A program made the position numbers and the translations under genes. The notes under the pieces were generated by a model. It worked only from the letters and a program-made list of their open reading frames with translations, was not told where the DNA came from and did not search any database. A stretch of 64,000 nucleotides of DNA from positions 5,708,001 to 5,772,000 of the forward strand of contig NZ_JACHBR010000001.1 of NCBI RefSeq assembly GCF_014200435.1, in the 5' to 3' direction. The stretch is from Sphaerisporangium krabiense. GTDB taxonomy: Bacteria; Actinomycetota; Actinomycetes; Streptosporangiales; Streptosporangiaceae. The number at the start of each line of letters is the position of its first letter. Positions within the stretch are counted from its first letter, which is position 1. Of the stretch, positions 9,588 to 17,835 are shown piece after piece.

Positions 9588-10664
9588 TCAGCCGATATGT
9601 CGGGCCGAGGGGGGATAGTCGAAGGTCCGGGTGCCGTGGAAGGTCTCGCCGGTGATGCGGTAGCCGTGGGCGGCCTCGCTGCGGGGGTCGCCGACGTCGA
9701 GGCTGTCGGCGGTCGACCAGGCTCCGTTGATCTTCTGCTGGACGAGGTAGAAGAACTCGTTGAAATCCCAGACGGAGGACACGAACGTGTTGGTCACGGT
9801 GAGCGAGCTCCGGCCCGTGGTCAGCGCCGCCGGGATGTCGACGCTCTGGTCCAGCCATCCGTAGGTGCCGCCGCGCAACGGCTTCCATTCACGCGCCCGG
9901 ACGCCGTCCACGCTGATGGCGGCGCGCTGCCAGGGGACGTTGGCGTCCAGGCGGCGGATCAGCCGCACCCCGTCGTTCGCCGGATCGATCTTGACGGTGA
10001 ACCGGCTCGAACCGCCGGGCCCGAACGCCCGCCCGTCGTCGGTGACCCCGTTCAGCGCCTTCCACACGACGGCCCCCGCGACAATGATCACCAGTGCGCC
10101 CACCACGGCCAGCACCGGCAGGAGCCTTCGGCGCAGCACGCCACGAAAGCGGGCGGGCCGCGCCCGGGCCGGTTTCGCCCGCTCCGATTCGGTCGGATTC
10201 GGTCCCATGTGGGCAGGTTCGGTCTGGGGCGGCTCCGCTTGGACCGGTTCGGTCGGGGCCCGTTCCGGCGTGGCCGTGGCGGACTCGACACCTCCGCTGA
10301 GGTGGAACGTCCGGTCAGTTCTATAGGCGGCGGGCAGGTGGGCGATCCGGACCCGTTCCCAGGCCCGTTCCCAGGCGGGAAGCCGCTCCTCGGGCACGCG
10401 GCACGCGCGCAGGAACGCCACCATCACCGCCTTCTTGGGAAAGCGCCGCCCCGCGAGCATGTCCGAGCAGGTGGCACGGGGCAGCCGGGTGCCGCCCGCC
10501 TTGTCGGCCCGGGTCTGCAGCTCCCGCAGCGACACGTCGGCGCGCGCGAACTCCTCGGCCAGAAGCCTGACCAGCTCCTCGTGGCGGGTCACCTGGTCGA
10601 CCGCGGCGTCGTACGCCTCGCCGGCCGTCCGGCGCGCCCTGCCGCCACCCGGGTCCGTGCTCAT
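9588..10664 (-). CDS. Membrane-anchored XRE-like HTH protein
   Basis: The 358-residue protein has an N-terminal helix-turn-helix region (about 30-105: LLAEEFARADVSLRELQ, RATCSDMLAGRRFPKKAVMVAFLRAC). A Pro/Glu-rich linker (about 130-170) follows, then one transmembrane helix (about 181-201) and a predicted beta-rich extracytoplasmic domain with many Trp and Arg residues. This layout suits a one-piece sensor that carries a surface or secretion signal to DNA. No DNA target or ligand can be named. It is divergent from the small secreted protein at 10955 across a 290-base intergenic region, so that gene is a plausible target (inference). Confidence 0.72.
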   Translation of the reverse strand: MSTDPGGGRARRTAGEAYDAAVDQVTRHEELVRLLAEEFARADVSLRELQTRADKAGGTRLPRATCSDMLAGRRFPKKAVMVAFLRACRVPEERLPAWERAWERVRIAHLPAAYRTDRTFHLSGGVESATATPERAPTEPVQAEPPQTEPAHMGPNPTESERAKPARARPARFRGVLRRRLLPVLAVVGALVIIVAGAVVWKALNGVTDDGRAFGPGGSSRFTVKIDPANDGVRLIRRLDANVPWQRAAISVDGVRAREWKPLRGGTYGWLDQSVDIPAALTTGRSSLTVTNTFVSSVWDFNEFFYLVQQKINGAWSTADSLDVGDPRSEAAHGYRITGETFHGTRTFDYPPSARHIG

Positions 10665-10954
10665 CGCTCCTCAGGCCCGTCCTCGTCCGAACCGGGCCAT
10701 CCGGCCCACCCCACCCTCGTCGTGTCCGACAGTGTACAAACGATTACCCTCCGCTGTCCGGCCGTGGGCGCGTGGTGGACCGGTTCGGACGAGTCCGTCC
10801 GAAGCCCTGTTGGACACCTGGACGGCCCGGCTTGGCTGACGTTCGAGCGTGGTGACCGGCCGAGACCCGAACGGCGCACCACGACGACGAAGCGCCGGCC
10901 GACGGTCACCCGAAGGAGACCGCCCCGGCGGGGACACGCGAGGGGAGATCCCAC
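10665..10954. promoter_or_regulatory. Divergent intergenic region between the HTH-membrane gene and the DUF6355-like gene
   Basis: This 290-base region lies between two divergent starts (10664 minus, 10955 plus), so it must hold both promoters. No consensus pair could be assigned confidently. The most AT-rich stretch is around 10733-10752. The only clear signal is AGGGGAG at 10941-10947, the ribosome-binding site of the plus-strand gene. Confidence 0.4.
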
Positions 10955-11086
10955 ATGAGCAAGACCACCAGGGCACGCCACATGAGCAAGACCAACGCGG
11001 CAGGCCACACGAGCGGGACGAGCGCGGCGCGTCACGCGAGCGGGACGGACACGTCGCGCCACGTCGGCAGGACCGGCGCGGCGCGA
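10952..11086 (+). repeat. Five tandem 27-bp units in the 5' end of a secreted-protein gene
   Basis: Units start at 10952, 10979, 11006, 11033 and 11060. Each encodes H-x-[SG]-[KGR]-T-x3-[RG] and begins CAC. Units 1 and 2 both carry CACATGAGCAAGACC, and later units diverge. The array makes up the N-region of the signal peptide. The 27-base (9-codon) period keeps the frame, so unit gain or loss would change the N-region length without inactivating the gene. Confidence 0.88.
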
Positions 11087-11371
11087 TGGGCCGCGCTGAC
11101 CCTGGCCCTGTCCATCGGCACCGGCCTGCCCGCCGCCGGCACGGCCGCCACGGCCGCGACCGGCCACCTCACCTCCGGCAGGGCCGCCGCCTGCGGCCTG
11201 TACCGCGACGAGGACGCCGCCCAGTACCGCAACTGCTCCGCTGCCGCCGAGAAGATCTACGTCACCTACATCTGGAGCTCCAACCAGACGTACTGCGTCC
11301 CCCCAGGCGCCGTGAAGCACCTCGGCCGCTGGAACAACGTCTTCCGGGTGTACAACCAGGGCGGCTGCTAG
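10955..11371 (+). CDS. Small secreted protein, DUF6355-like
   Basis: The 138-residue secreted protein has an unusually long basic N-region (residues 1-45, five 9-residue repeats) before a hydrophobic signal core (about 47-70). The mature part is about 60 residues: ACGLYRDEDAAQYRNCS...YIWSSNQTYCVPPGAVKHLG...NQGGC. Its four spaced cysteines (CG..., NC, YC, GC) suggest two disulfides. The pattern resembles the DUF6355 family, annotated by association with natural-product clusters; the function is unknown. ATG 10955 has AGGGGAG seven bases upstream. A second in-frame ATG at 10982 begins repeat two and is an alternative start. Confidence 0.68.
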   Translation: MSKTTRARHMSKTNAAGHTSGTSAARHASGTDTSRHVGRTGAARWAALTLALSIGTGLPAAGTAATAATGHLTSGRAAACGLYRDEDAAQYRNCSAAAEKIYVTYIWSSNQTYCVPPGAVKHLGRWNNVFRVYNQGGC

Positions 11372-11470
11372 CCCGCCCGCCACCGCACCTCCGGCGACGG
11401 CCCACCGGTGACGACGAGCGGCGTTCCCGCGACGCCGGCATCGGAGCACCGCTAATTGATCTACAAAGTC

Positions 11471-11498
11471 AAGGGCTCCGGACTTGTCCGGAGCCCTT
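11471..11498. terminator. Hairpin terminator after the DUF6355-like gene and the TAP-type hydrolase gene
   Basis: A perfect 12-bp stem (11471-11482 with 11487-11498) has a 4-base loop, followed by a short TCT. It lies between convergent genes: the plus-strand gene stops at 11371 and the minus-strand hydrolase stops at 11552. It can serve both. Confidence 0.8.
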
Positions 11499-11551
11499 CT
11501 CGACGGCGTGCGGCCGACTTCGGATGGCGGAATCCCGGATGTGCCGGCGGG

Positions 11552-13165
11552 TCAGCGGCCAGGCGGGAGCAGGTCCGGGAGCGGCGGCCATGGCGCGGGC
11601 CGGGCGTCGGACAGGGCGCTCTTGGGAGGCGCCGGGGGTACGGCGGGGCAGCGGGTGCCGGGGGAGGGGGGCCGCACCGAGATCAGGTAGCGATCGATCG
11701 TGGTCGTGGTGCAGGCGCTGCGTTGGTAGACGCCGTGGCCCCAGCCCTCGTAGGTGAGCAGGTGGGCCTCCTTGCCGATCTGGGCGGCGGCGTCCAGAGC
11801 CCAGAGGTAGCCGGTGGCCGGGTCATGCAGGGCGTTGGCGAGCAGCAGGGGCGGTGTGCCCTTCACCCTCAGGCGGTGCTGGGGGTTCGGGATCGGGTCC
11901 GGCGAGGACAGGCATATGCCGGTGAGCGTCAGGCTGGTCGGGACGATCCCCATGTCCGGCGCGACGGCATCGGCGCGACGGAGGTGCTTGGCGTACTCCT
12001 TGTAGTCGCGGATCGGCCAGCGGAAGTCCGCGCAGAAGATCAGGTTCGGGTAGGTCCACGGCGGATTGTCGGCCATCGCCTCGCGCGGGTCCGTGTTCGG
12101 ATCGCCGGTCGCCGTCTGGTCTGTCTGGGTGCCGGTCGTCGTGTCCATGAGGGTGGCCGTCGAGGCGGGTGGACGCGAGCCCGCGTCGAGGGCGGTGAGC
12201 AGGGTGGCGAGTTCGTACCAGGTGGGTCCGTAGCCCGCCCGGAAGGCGGAGCGGATCACGTCCATTCTGGTGAGCAGCCTGCCGGGGGCGCTCGGGTTGC
12301 GGAGCTCGCCGCGGTCGGCGCGCTCCAGCAGGCCGGTCCAGAGCGCGCGTACGTCCTTGCCGTGCAGTGCGCACCGGGTCTCGGTGCCGCACCACTTCAC
12401 GAACTCGTTGAAGGAGTCCTGGACGTTCGCGGCCCAGGAGGCGAGGTAGGGGCCGGAGCTCAGGCTGTGGTCGACATTGCTGTCCAGGACGAGGGCGCGG
12501 ACCCGCCGGGGGAACAGCTCGGCGTACATCTGGCCGATCAGCGTGCCGTAGGAGAGGCCGTAGTAGGTGATCTTCTGCTCGCCGAGCGCGGCGCGGATCG
12601 CGTCCATGTCCCGGGCCACGCTGACGCTGTCGATGTGGTCGAACACCGGCCCGGTCCGGGCGCGGCAGTCGGCGCGGAGCCGCCTGCTGTAGTCGAGCCA
12701 GGAGTCGAACTCCGCCTGGTTCTTGATGAGCGTGTCGGGCATCTGGCGCATGATGTGATCCGAGCACAGGACGGGGCTGCTGCCCTCCACGCCGCGGGGG
12801 TCGAAGCCCACGACGTCGAACCGGCGTTGCACCTCGGGGGTGAAGGTGTTCCCGAACTGCGTGTAGGTGACCCCGGAGACGCCGGGTCCGCCGAGGTTGA
12901 ACAGCAGCGTGCCGATCCTGGCCGCGGGGTCGGTGGCCTTGAGCCTGGCCACGGCGAGCTCGAACGTCGGCCCGCCGGGATCCTTCCAGTCCACCGGCAC
13001 GGTGAGCGTGCCGCAGTCGGCGGCGGGGTTGCGCGGGCACGGCGTCCAGGCGATCTCACCGGACGCGGCGGCGGGCGCCGTGGGTGTGGCCCCCGCGGGT
13101 GCGAGCGGGGATAACGCGACGGTGGCCGCCAGGACGGCCATGAGTGACAGAAGGGTTCTACGCAC
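11552..13165 (-). CDS. Secreted TAP/Slp-type alpha/beta-hydrolase peptidase
   Basis: The 537-residue exported hydrolase is related to the Streptomyces tripeptidyl aminopeptidase/SlpD-SlpE group. It has a signal peptide (about 1-27), the oxyanion region FNLGGPGVSGV, the FDVVGFDPRGVEGSSPV block and the nucleophile elbow YYGLSYGT (Ser about 205). The TAP-like C-terminal domain has LLLANALHDPATGY (Asp) and EGWGHGVY (His), so the triad is intact. GTG 13165 is preferred because GGAG lies five bases upstream; ATG 13189 is in frame but lacks a ribosome-binding site. A paralogue lies at 35302-36753. Confidence 0.88.
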   Translation of the reverse strand: MRRTLLSLMAVLAATVALSPLAPAGATPTAPAAASGEIAWTPCPRNPAADCGTLTVPVDWKDPGGPTFELAVARLKATDPAARIGTLLFNLGGPGVSGVTYTQFGNTFTPEVQRRFDVVGFDPRGVEGSSPVLCSDHIMRQMPDTLIKNQAEFDSWLDYSRRLRADCRARTGPVFDHIDSVSVARDMDAIRAALGEQKITYYGLSYGTLIGQMYAELFPRRVRALVLDSNVDHSLSSGPYLASWAANVQDSFNEFVKWCGTETRCALHGKDVRALWTGLLERADRGELRNPSAPGRLLTRMDVIRSAFRAGYGPTWYELATLLTALDAGSRPPASTATLMDTTTGTQTDQTATGDPNTDPREAMADNPPWTYPNLIFCADFRWPIRDYKEYAKHLRRADAVAPDMGIVPTSLTLTGICLSSPDPIPNPQHRLRVKGTPPLLLANALHDPATGYLWALDAAAQIGKEAHLLTYEGWGHGVYQRSACTTTTIDRYLISVRPPSPGTRCPAVPPAPPKSALSDARPAPWPPLPDLLPPGR

Positions 13166-13189
13166 GCGGTCTCCAATCACGGGGCGCAT

Positions 13190-13502
13190 GTCGAAGTCTT
13201 CGACGCCCGAGATTGTCCGCCGATCGATATTCCCTGACCATAGTAAAATTACGTAGACAGGATATTCTTCGCATAACCGGCTGGAACCCGGTTCCGGTTC
13301 GGTGTCACGGCCACCGCGTGTGAGGCTTCGGCGATCGCCGGCGCCGGCCTGTCGGTTTCGCGTGGTCGTCCGGCGTGTGAGGTTTCCGTTCTCGCGGCAC
13401 GCGAGCCTCCCTGGGGCGATCAGTGATCTTCTTGTACGGCCCGGCGGGGCGGTCGCGGAGAAAGGCACGGCCCGGTTTGTGGTCTCGTGGGATCAGGGCA
13501 TG
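13190..13502. promoter_or_regulatory. Intergenic region upstream of the TAP-type hydrolase, with an AT-rich promoter-like patch
   Basis: About 310 bases without a supported gene lie between the hydrolase start and the hairpin that ends ileS. The segment at about 13215-13275 is much richer in A+T than the surroundings. On the minus strand it contains TTTTACTATGG, whose TACTAT is a plausible -10 element for the hydrolase. No matching -35 is clear. Nothing else is recognised here. Confidence 0.35.
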
Positions 13503-13537
13503 AGAAAGGGCCCCGGAGTGGTTCCGGGGCCCTTTCT
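13503..13537. terminator. Strong hairpin terminator downstream of ileS
   Basis: A perfect 15-bp inverted repeat (13503-13517 with 13523-13537) has a 5-base loop and lies 34 bases beyond the ileS stop. The flanking A-run and T-run within the stem give an AAA...TTT pairing that would work on either strand. Confidence 0.85.
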
Positions 13538-13570
13538 TTGTGCGGCGCCGGCGGGCGCCTTATGCCGGGG

Positions 13571-16500
13571 TCAGGACGACGCGCGGGACAGGTGGAAGCC
13601 GAGGCCGAGGTCGGGGTCGTGGTGGGCGGGGAGGGCGGCGTCGGGGGTGCCCTCGGTCATCGTCGTGGCGAGGACCTCGTCCGCGACCTTGGCGCCGTCG
13701 GCGCGCAGGGCCTCGGCCAGGTCGCCCGAGGCCGTCCACCACAGGGTGATGCGGTCGGTGATGGACAGGCCGGTGGACTTGCGGGCGTCCTGGACCAGCC
13801 GGATCACCTCGCGGATCAGCCCGGCACGCAGCAGTTCGGGCGTGACGGTCAGGTCCAGGGCGACGGTCTCGCCGCCGCCAGAACCGGCGGCGCCGTTCTC
13901 GACCGCCCAGCCGGCCTTCGGCTGCTCGGTGACGATGACGTCGTCGGCGCCGAGCGTGACCTCCTCGCCGTGCACGGTGAGCGTCGCCGTCCCGCCGCCC
14001 CGGATCACGGCCGCCAGCTCGGCCGGGTCGGCCGCGGTCACGGCCGCCGCGACGTCCTTGGTGCCGCTGCCGAACTTCTTGCCGAGGGCGCGGAAGTTGG
14101 GCTTGACCGTGAAGGACACCAGGTCGGACGAGTAGGAGGACAGGTCCTCCAGGGTCTGGACGTTCAGCTCGTCGGCGATGAGCTCGCGCAGCGAGCCGGG
14201 GAGCGACGCCCAGCCGGGGCTGGCGACGAGGGCGCGCGCTAGCGGCTGGCGGGTCCTGACGCCGCTGCCGGCCCGCGCGGACCTGCCCAGCTCGACGAGC
14301 CGCCGCACCAGCGCCATCCGCTCCGACAGCTCCGGGTCGAGCAGCTCGCGGTTCACCTCGGGCCAGGTGGCCAGGTGGACCGAGGAGGGCGCGTCGGGCG
14401 CGCGCAGCACGTCCCACAGGTAGTCGGTCAGGAACGGCACCAGCGGGGCGAGCAGCCGGGTGACGACCTCCAGCGACTCGTACAGGGTGGCGAACGCGGA
14501 GGTGTCGCCGGACCAGAAACGGCGGCGGGACCTGCGGACGTACCAGTTGGACAGGTCGTCGAGGAACTCGGTGAGCCGCCGCCCGGCCCGGGTGGTGTCG
14601 AAGGACTCCATGGCCTCGGTGACCTCGGCCACCGTGCGGTTGAGCTCGGCCAGCGCCCACCGGTCGATCAGCGGCCGGTCGGCGTACGCCGGGGCGGCGG
14701 CGAGGTCGGACGGCGACCAGGACTCCGCGCCGGCGTACAGCGTGAAGAAGGAGGTCGTGTTCCAGTAGGTCAGCAGGACCTTCCTGACGATCTCCTCCAG
14801 CGCGGCGTGGCCGACGCGGCGCGGCGCCCACGGGGAGCCGGAGGTCGCCATGAACCAGCGCAGCGCGTCGGCGCCGTGCTGGTCCATCAGCGGGATCGGC
14901 TCCAGCACGTTGCCGAGGTGCTTGCTCATCTTGCGGCCGTCCTCGGCGAGGATCAGGCCGAGGCACAGCACGTTCTCGTAGGAGGACCGGTCGAACACCA
15001 GCGTGCCGACGGCCATCAGCGAGTAGAACCAGCCGCGCGTCTGGTCCAGCGCCTCGCAGATGAACTGGCCGGGGTAGGCCTGCGCGAACGTCTCCTGGTT
15101 GATGTGCGGGGCGCCCCACTGCGCGAACGGCATGGACCCCGAGTCGTACCAGGCGTCGATGACGTCGGGCACCCGGCGCGCCTCGGCGCCGCAGTCCGGG
15201 CAGGGCAGGACGACGTCGTCCACGAACGGCCGGTGCGGGTCCAGGGCGGACAGGTCGCGCCCGGCGTGCTCGCCGAGCTCCTTCAGCGAGCCGACGCAGG
15301 TGACGTGGGACTCGTCGGCCGTGCACACCCACAGCGGCAGCGGCGTGCCCCAGTACCGCGACCGGGACAGCGCCCAGTCGACGTTGTTGCGCAGCCACTC
15401 GCCGTACCGGCCCTCCTTGATCGTGGAGGGGAACCAGTTGGTGCGGGCGTTCTCCTCCAGCAGGCGGTCCTTGACGGCGGTGGTGCGGATGTACCAGGAG
15501 GGGAGCGCGTAGTACAGCAGCGCGGTGTGGCAGCGCCAGCAGTGCGGGTAGGCGTGCTCGAAGTGCGAGCCGCGCAGCAGCAGGCCGCGCGCCCGCAGGT
15601 CCTCGGTCAGGCCCTCGTCGGCGTCCTTGAAGAACTTGCCGCCGACCTGCGGGACGGTGGGCAGGAAGCGCCCGTCGGGGCCGATCGGGTTGACCACCGG
15701 CAGGCCGTACCTCTTGCAGGTGGTCATGTCGTCGGCGCCGAACGCGGGGGCCTGGTGGACCAGCCCGGTGCCGTCCTCGACGGTGACGTAGTCGGCGAGG
15801 ACGACGTAGTGGGCGCCGGGGATGTCGACCAGGTCGAACGGCCGGGAGTACGGCGTGTGCTCCAGCTCGGTGCCGGGCACGCGCTCGGTGACCGTCCAGC
15901 CGTCGCCGAGGGCGGCGTCCACCAGCGGCTCGGCGACGATGACCGGCTTCTCGCCCTCCCGGGACGCGACGACGTAGGTCACCTCGGGGTGGACGGCGAC
16001 GGCGGTGTTGGACACGAGCGTCCACGGCGTGGTGGTCCAGATGAGCAGGTCGGCGCCCTGGAACCGGCCGGAGGTGACGGGCATGCGCACGTACACCGAG
16101 GGGCTGGAGACGTTCTCGTACCCGCCGGGCTGGCCCAGCTCGTGGTCGGACAGCCCCGTGCCGCAGCGCGGGCAGTACGGCGTGATGCGGAAGTCGCGGA
16201 ACAGCAGGCCCTTGTCCCAGATGACCTTCAGCGACCACCACACGGCCTGGACGTAGGAGGGGTCCATGGTGCGGTAGGCCTGGGACATGTCGACCCAGTA
16301 GCCCATGCGCTCGGTCATGGCCTCGAAGGCGTCGACGTGGCGCTCCACCGACTCCCGGCAGCGGGCGTTGAACTCGGCGATGCCGTACGCCTCGATCTCC
16401 GGCTTGCCGGACAGGCCGAGCTCGCGCTCGACGGCGACCTCGACGGGCAGGCCGTGGCAGTCCCACCCGGCCTTGCGCCCGACGTGGAACCCGCGCATCG

Positions 16501-16735
16501 ACTTGTAGCGGGGGAAGACGTCCTTGAAGACGCGGGCCTCGACGTGGTGGACGCCGGGCATGCCGTTGGCGGTGGGCGGCCCTTCGAAGAAGACCCAGGA
16601 CGGCCCGCCGGCGTTCTGCTCCAGGGAGCGCTCGAACACCTTGCCGTCACGCCAGCGGTCGAGCACCTCGGCCTCGAAGGCGGGCAGGTCGGCCTGCGGC
16701 GGGAGCGGCCGGAAGTACGGTGAGGAAGGTGACAT
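13571..16735 (-). CDS. ileS: Isoleucyl-tRNA synthetase
   Basis: The 1054-residue class Ia synthetase charges tRNA-Ile. The N-terminus (PYFRPLPPQADLPAFEAEVL) leads into the catalytic site: FFEGPPTANGMPGVHH holds the HIGH-motif equivalent and DGRKMSKHLGN is the KMSKS variant. A CP1 editing domain lies between, with a treble-clef-like CPRCGTGLSDHELG and CPDCGAEA. An anticodon-binding domain (WYVRRSRRRFWSG) is C-terminal. The length and GVHH/KMSKH signatures fit the long actinobacterial (IleS2-like) type. ATG 16735 has GGAGG about 11 bases upstream; that site is masked by the T-box sequestrator described separately. Confidence 0.97.
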   Translation of the reverse strand: MSPSSPYFRPLPPQADLPAFEAEVLDRWRDGKVFERSLEQNAGGPSWVFFEGPPTANGMPGVHHVEARVFKDVFPRYKSMRGFHVGRKAGWDCHGLPVEVAVERELGLSGKPEIEAYGIAEFNARCRESVERHVDAFEAMTERMGYWVDMSQAYRTMDPSYVQAVWWSLKVIWDKGLLFRDFRITPYCPRCGTGLSDHELGQPGGYENVSSPSVYVRMPVTSGRFQGADLLIWTTTPWTLVSNTAVAVHPEVTYVVASREGEKPVIVAEPLVDAALGDGWTVTERVPGTELEHTPYSRPFDLVDIPGAHYVVLADYVTVEDGTGLVHQAPAFGADDMTTCKRYGLPVVNPIGPDGRFLPTVPQVGGKFFKDADEGLTEDLRARGLLLRGSHFEHAYPHCWRCHTALLYYALPSWYIRTTAVKDRLLEENARTNWFPSTIKEGRYGEWLRNNVDWALSRSRYWGTPLPLWVCTADESHVTCVGSLKELGEHAGRDLSALDPHRPFVDDVVLPCPDCGAEARRVPDVIDAWYDSGSMPFAQWGAPHINQETFAQAYPGQFICEALDQTRGWFYSLMAVGTLVFDRSSYENVLCLGLILAEDGRKMSKHLGNVLEPIPLMDQHGADALRWFMATSGSPWAPRRVGHAALEEIVRKVLLTYWNTTSFFTLYAGAESWSPSDLAAAPAYADRPLIDRWALAELNRTVAEVTEAMESFDTTRAGRRLTEFLDDLSNWYVRRSRRRFWSGDTSAFATLYESLEVVTRLLAPLVPFLTDYLWDVLRAPDAPSSVHLATWPEVNRELLDPELSERMALVRRLVELGRSARAGSGVRTRQPLARALVASPGWASLPGSLRELIADELNVQTLEDLSSYSSDLVSFTVKPNFRALGKKFGSGTKDVAAAVTAADPAELAAVIRGGGTATLTVHGEEVTLGADDVIVTEQPKAGWAVENGAAGSGGGETVALDLTVTPELLRAGLIREVIRLVQDARKSTGLSITDRITLWWTASGDLAEALRADGAKVADEVLATTMTEGTPDAALPAHHDPDLGLGFHLSRASS

Positions 16736-17020
16736 CGTAGGGGTGGACCTCCACGCGAGCTGTTTCTCCATGGCGTGGAGGGACGAGGCCGGAGGCCCCG
16801 CGGTACCACCCTCCTTGACCCCCTCCGAGAGAATCTCCCGAAAAGAGGCCCACTCTTGTCTGCCGCTGCCGGTTCTACTGGGCCGCCGGCGGGCTGGGCC
16901 CGGCCTCGGCCGTTCTTCCGGCGGCTCCGGGTGATATTCCCTCCGGCTCTCGCCCCGGGCTCGCACCGTCCCCGGGTCGCTCCTGCGAGGTGGGCTCGGA
17001 GGTACTCGTCCCATCAACGC
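16736..17020 (-). promoter_or_regulatory. T-box riboswitch leader of ileS (translational type)
   Basis: Read on the minus strand, the leader has a Stem I region with nested pairings (CTCCG/CGGAG, CTCGC/GCGAG, CCCGGG/CCCGGG). The specifier loop GGAATATCACCC has the Ile codon ATC at 16935-16933. The T-box sequence AGGGTGGTACCGCGG spans 16813-16799; its TGGT bulge would pair with the ACCA 3' end of uncharged tRNA-Ile. A 9-bp perfect hairpin (16781-16773 with 16756-16748) buries the GGAGG ribosome-binding site. An alternative GGAGGG/CCCTCC helix (16814-16809 with 16782-16777) would free it. This matches the known actinobacterial ileS T-boxes that control translation. Confidence 0.92.
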
Positions 17021-17069
17021 CTTGCAAACTAAAACGATATCCCACCCGGGCGAGAGGACCGACACGTTT

Positions 17070-17339
17070 ATGAGGCTCGCGATCAGAGTACGGCCGGGCT
17101 CGGCGCGCGAGGGCGTCGGCGGGGCGTACGGTGACCAGGCCGTCGTGGTGCGGGTGAACGCCCGCGCGGTCGACGGCAGGGCCACCGAGGCGGCCCTGCG
17201 CGCGGTGGCCGCGGCCTTCGGCGTGCGCCGTGCGGACGTCCTCCTGGTAAGCGGAGCGACAAGCAGGGATAAGGTCGTGGAGATCCTCGGCAACGACCAG
17301 GAATTGACCGAAAGGGCCAGGGCGTTACGGATGGCGTAA
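17070..17339 (+). CDS. yggU: DUF167/YggU-family protein
   Basis: The 89-residue protein has the DUF167 fold pattern: IRVRPGSAREGVGG, VVVRVNARAVDGRATEAALRAVAAAFGV and the terminal block VSGATSRDKVVEIL. The family is widespread and small, with no firm biochemical role. ATG 17070 is preferred over the longer open frame because GAGAGGA lies upstream and homologues start at MRLAIRVRPGS. It is divergent from ileS, whose promoter must lie in or beside the first bases of this gene. Confidence 0.85.
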   Translation: MRLAIRVRPGSAREGVGGAYGDQAVVVRVNARAVDGRATEAALRAVAAAFGVRRADVLLVSGATSRDKVVEILGNDQELTERARALRMA

Positions 17340-17424
17340 ACGGTCGGCGCGTCGTTTGTTCTTCCGAAATGGCCGACCTATGCTTCCCGCACTGTTCATC
17401 TGGTCCATCGGCGAGGAGACCTTC

Positions 17425-17835
17425 ATGGCGGGCATGACGCGGGCGGCCAAGACCGCCACAGAGACGGGCGGCGACGCCGCCTGGACCACCCAGGAGCTGG
17501 CCGAGGTCAAGCACCGCCTCCAGGGGGAGATCGAGGAGCTCACCGCCGAGGTCGCCAAGGCCGAGTCGCAGATCGCTTCGGGGGACATCAGCGACAGCGC
17601 CGGGGACGACCAGGCGGACGCCGGCGCCAAGACCTATGAGCGGGAACGTGAGATCGCCCTTACCCTGAATGCGCGCGACCTCATCGCGCAGAACGAGCGG
17701 GCGGTCGCCCGCATAGACGCGGGAACCTACGGAGTGTGCGAATCGTGCCACAAGCCGATCGGCAAGGAACGCCTTCAGGCGTTCCCGAGGGCGACGCTGT
17801 GCGTGTCGTGCAAGCAGCGGGAGGAGCGCCGCTGA
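17425..17835 (+). CDS. DksA/TraR-type C4 zinc-finger protein
   Basis: The 136-residue protein has a long coiled-coil half (about 18-95, rich in Glu/Lys/Arg) and a C-terminal four-cysteine finger, CESCHKPIGKERLQAFPRA...LCVSC (about 107-131). DksA/TraR proteins act in the RNA polymerase secondary channel; members of this actinobacterial branch are mostly uncharacterised. ATG 17425 has GAGGAGA nearby. The stop TGA (17833-17835) overlaps the proposed lspA start, so the two are probably translationally coupled. Confidence 0.86.
   Translation: MAGMTRAAKTATETGGDAAWTTQELAEVKHRLQGEIEELTAEVAKAESQIASGDISDSAGDDQADAGAKTYEREREIALTLNARDLIAQNERAVARIDAGTYGVCESCHKPIGKERLQAFPRATLCVSCKQREERR

Noticed and set aside
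10952..11086. Tandem repeats considered as a CRISPR array
   Set aside because: Units are contiguous 27-bp coding repeats without spacers, and they encode a leader N-region.
13560..16466. A 968-codon open frame overlapping ileS in another frame of the same strand
   Set aside because: It is extremely Arg/Gly/Pro-rich with no motifs; ileS in the real frame explains the region.
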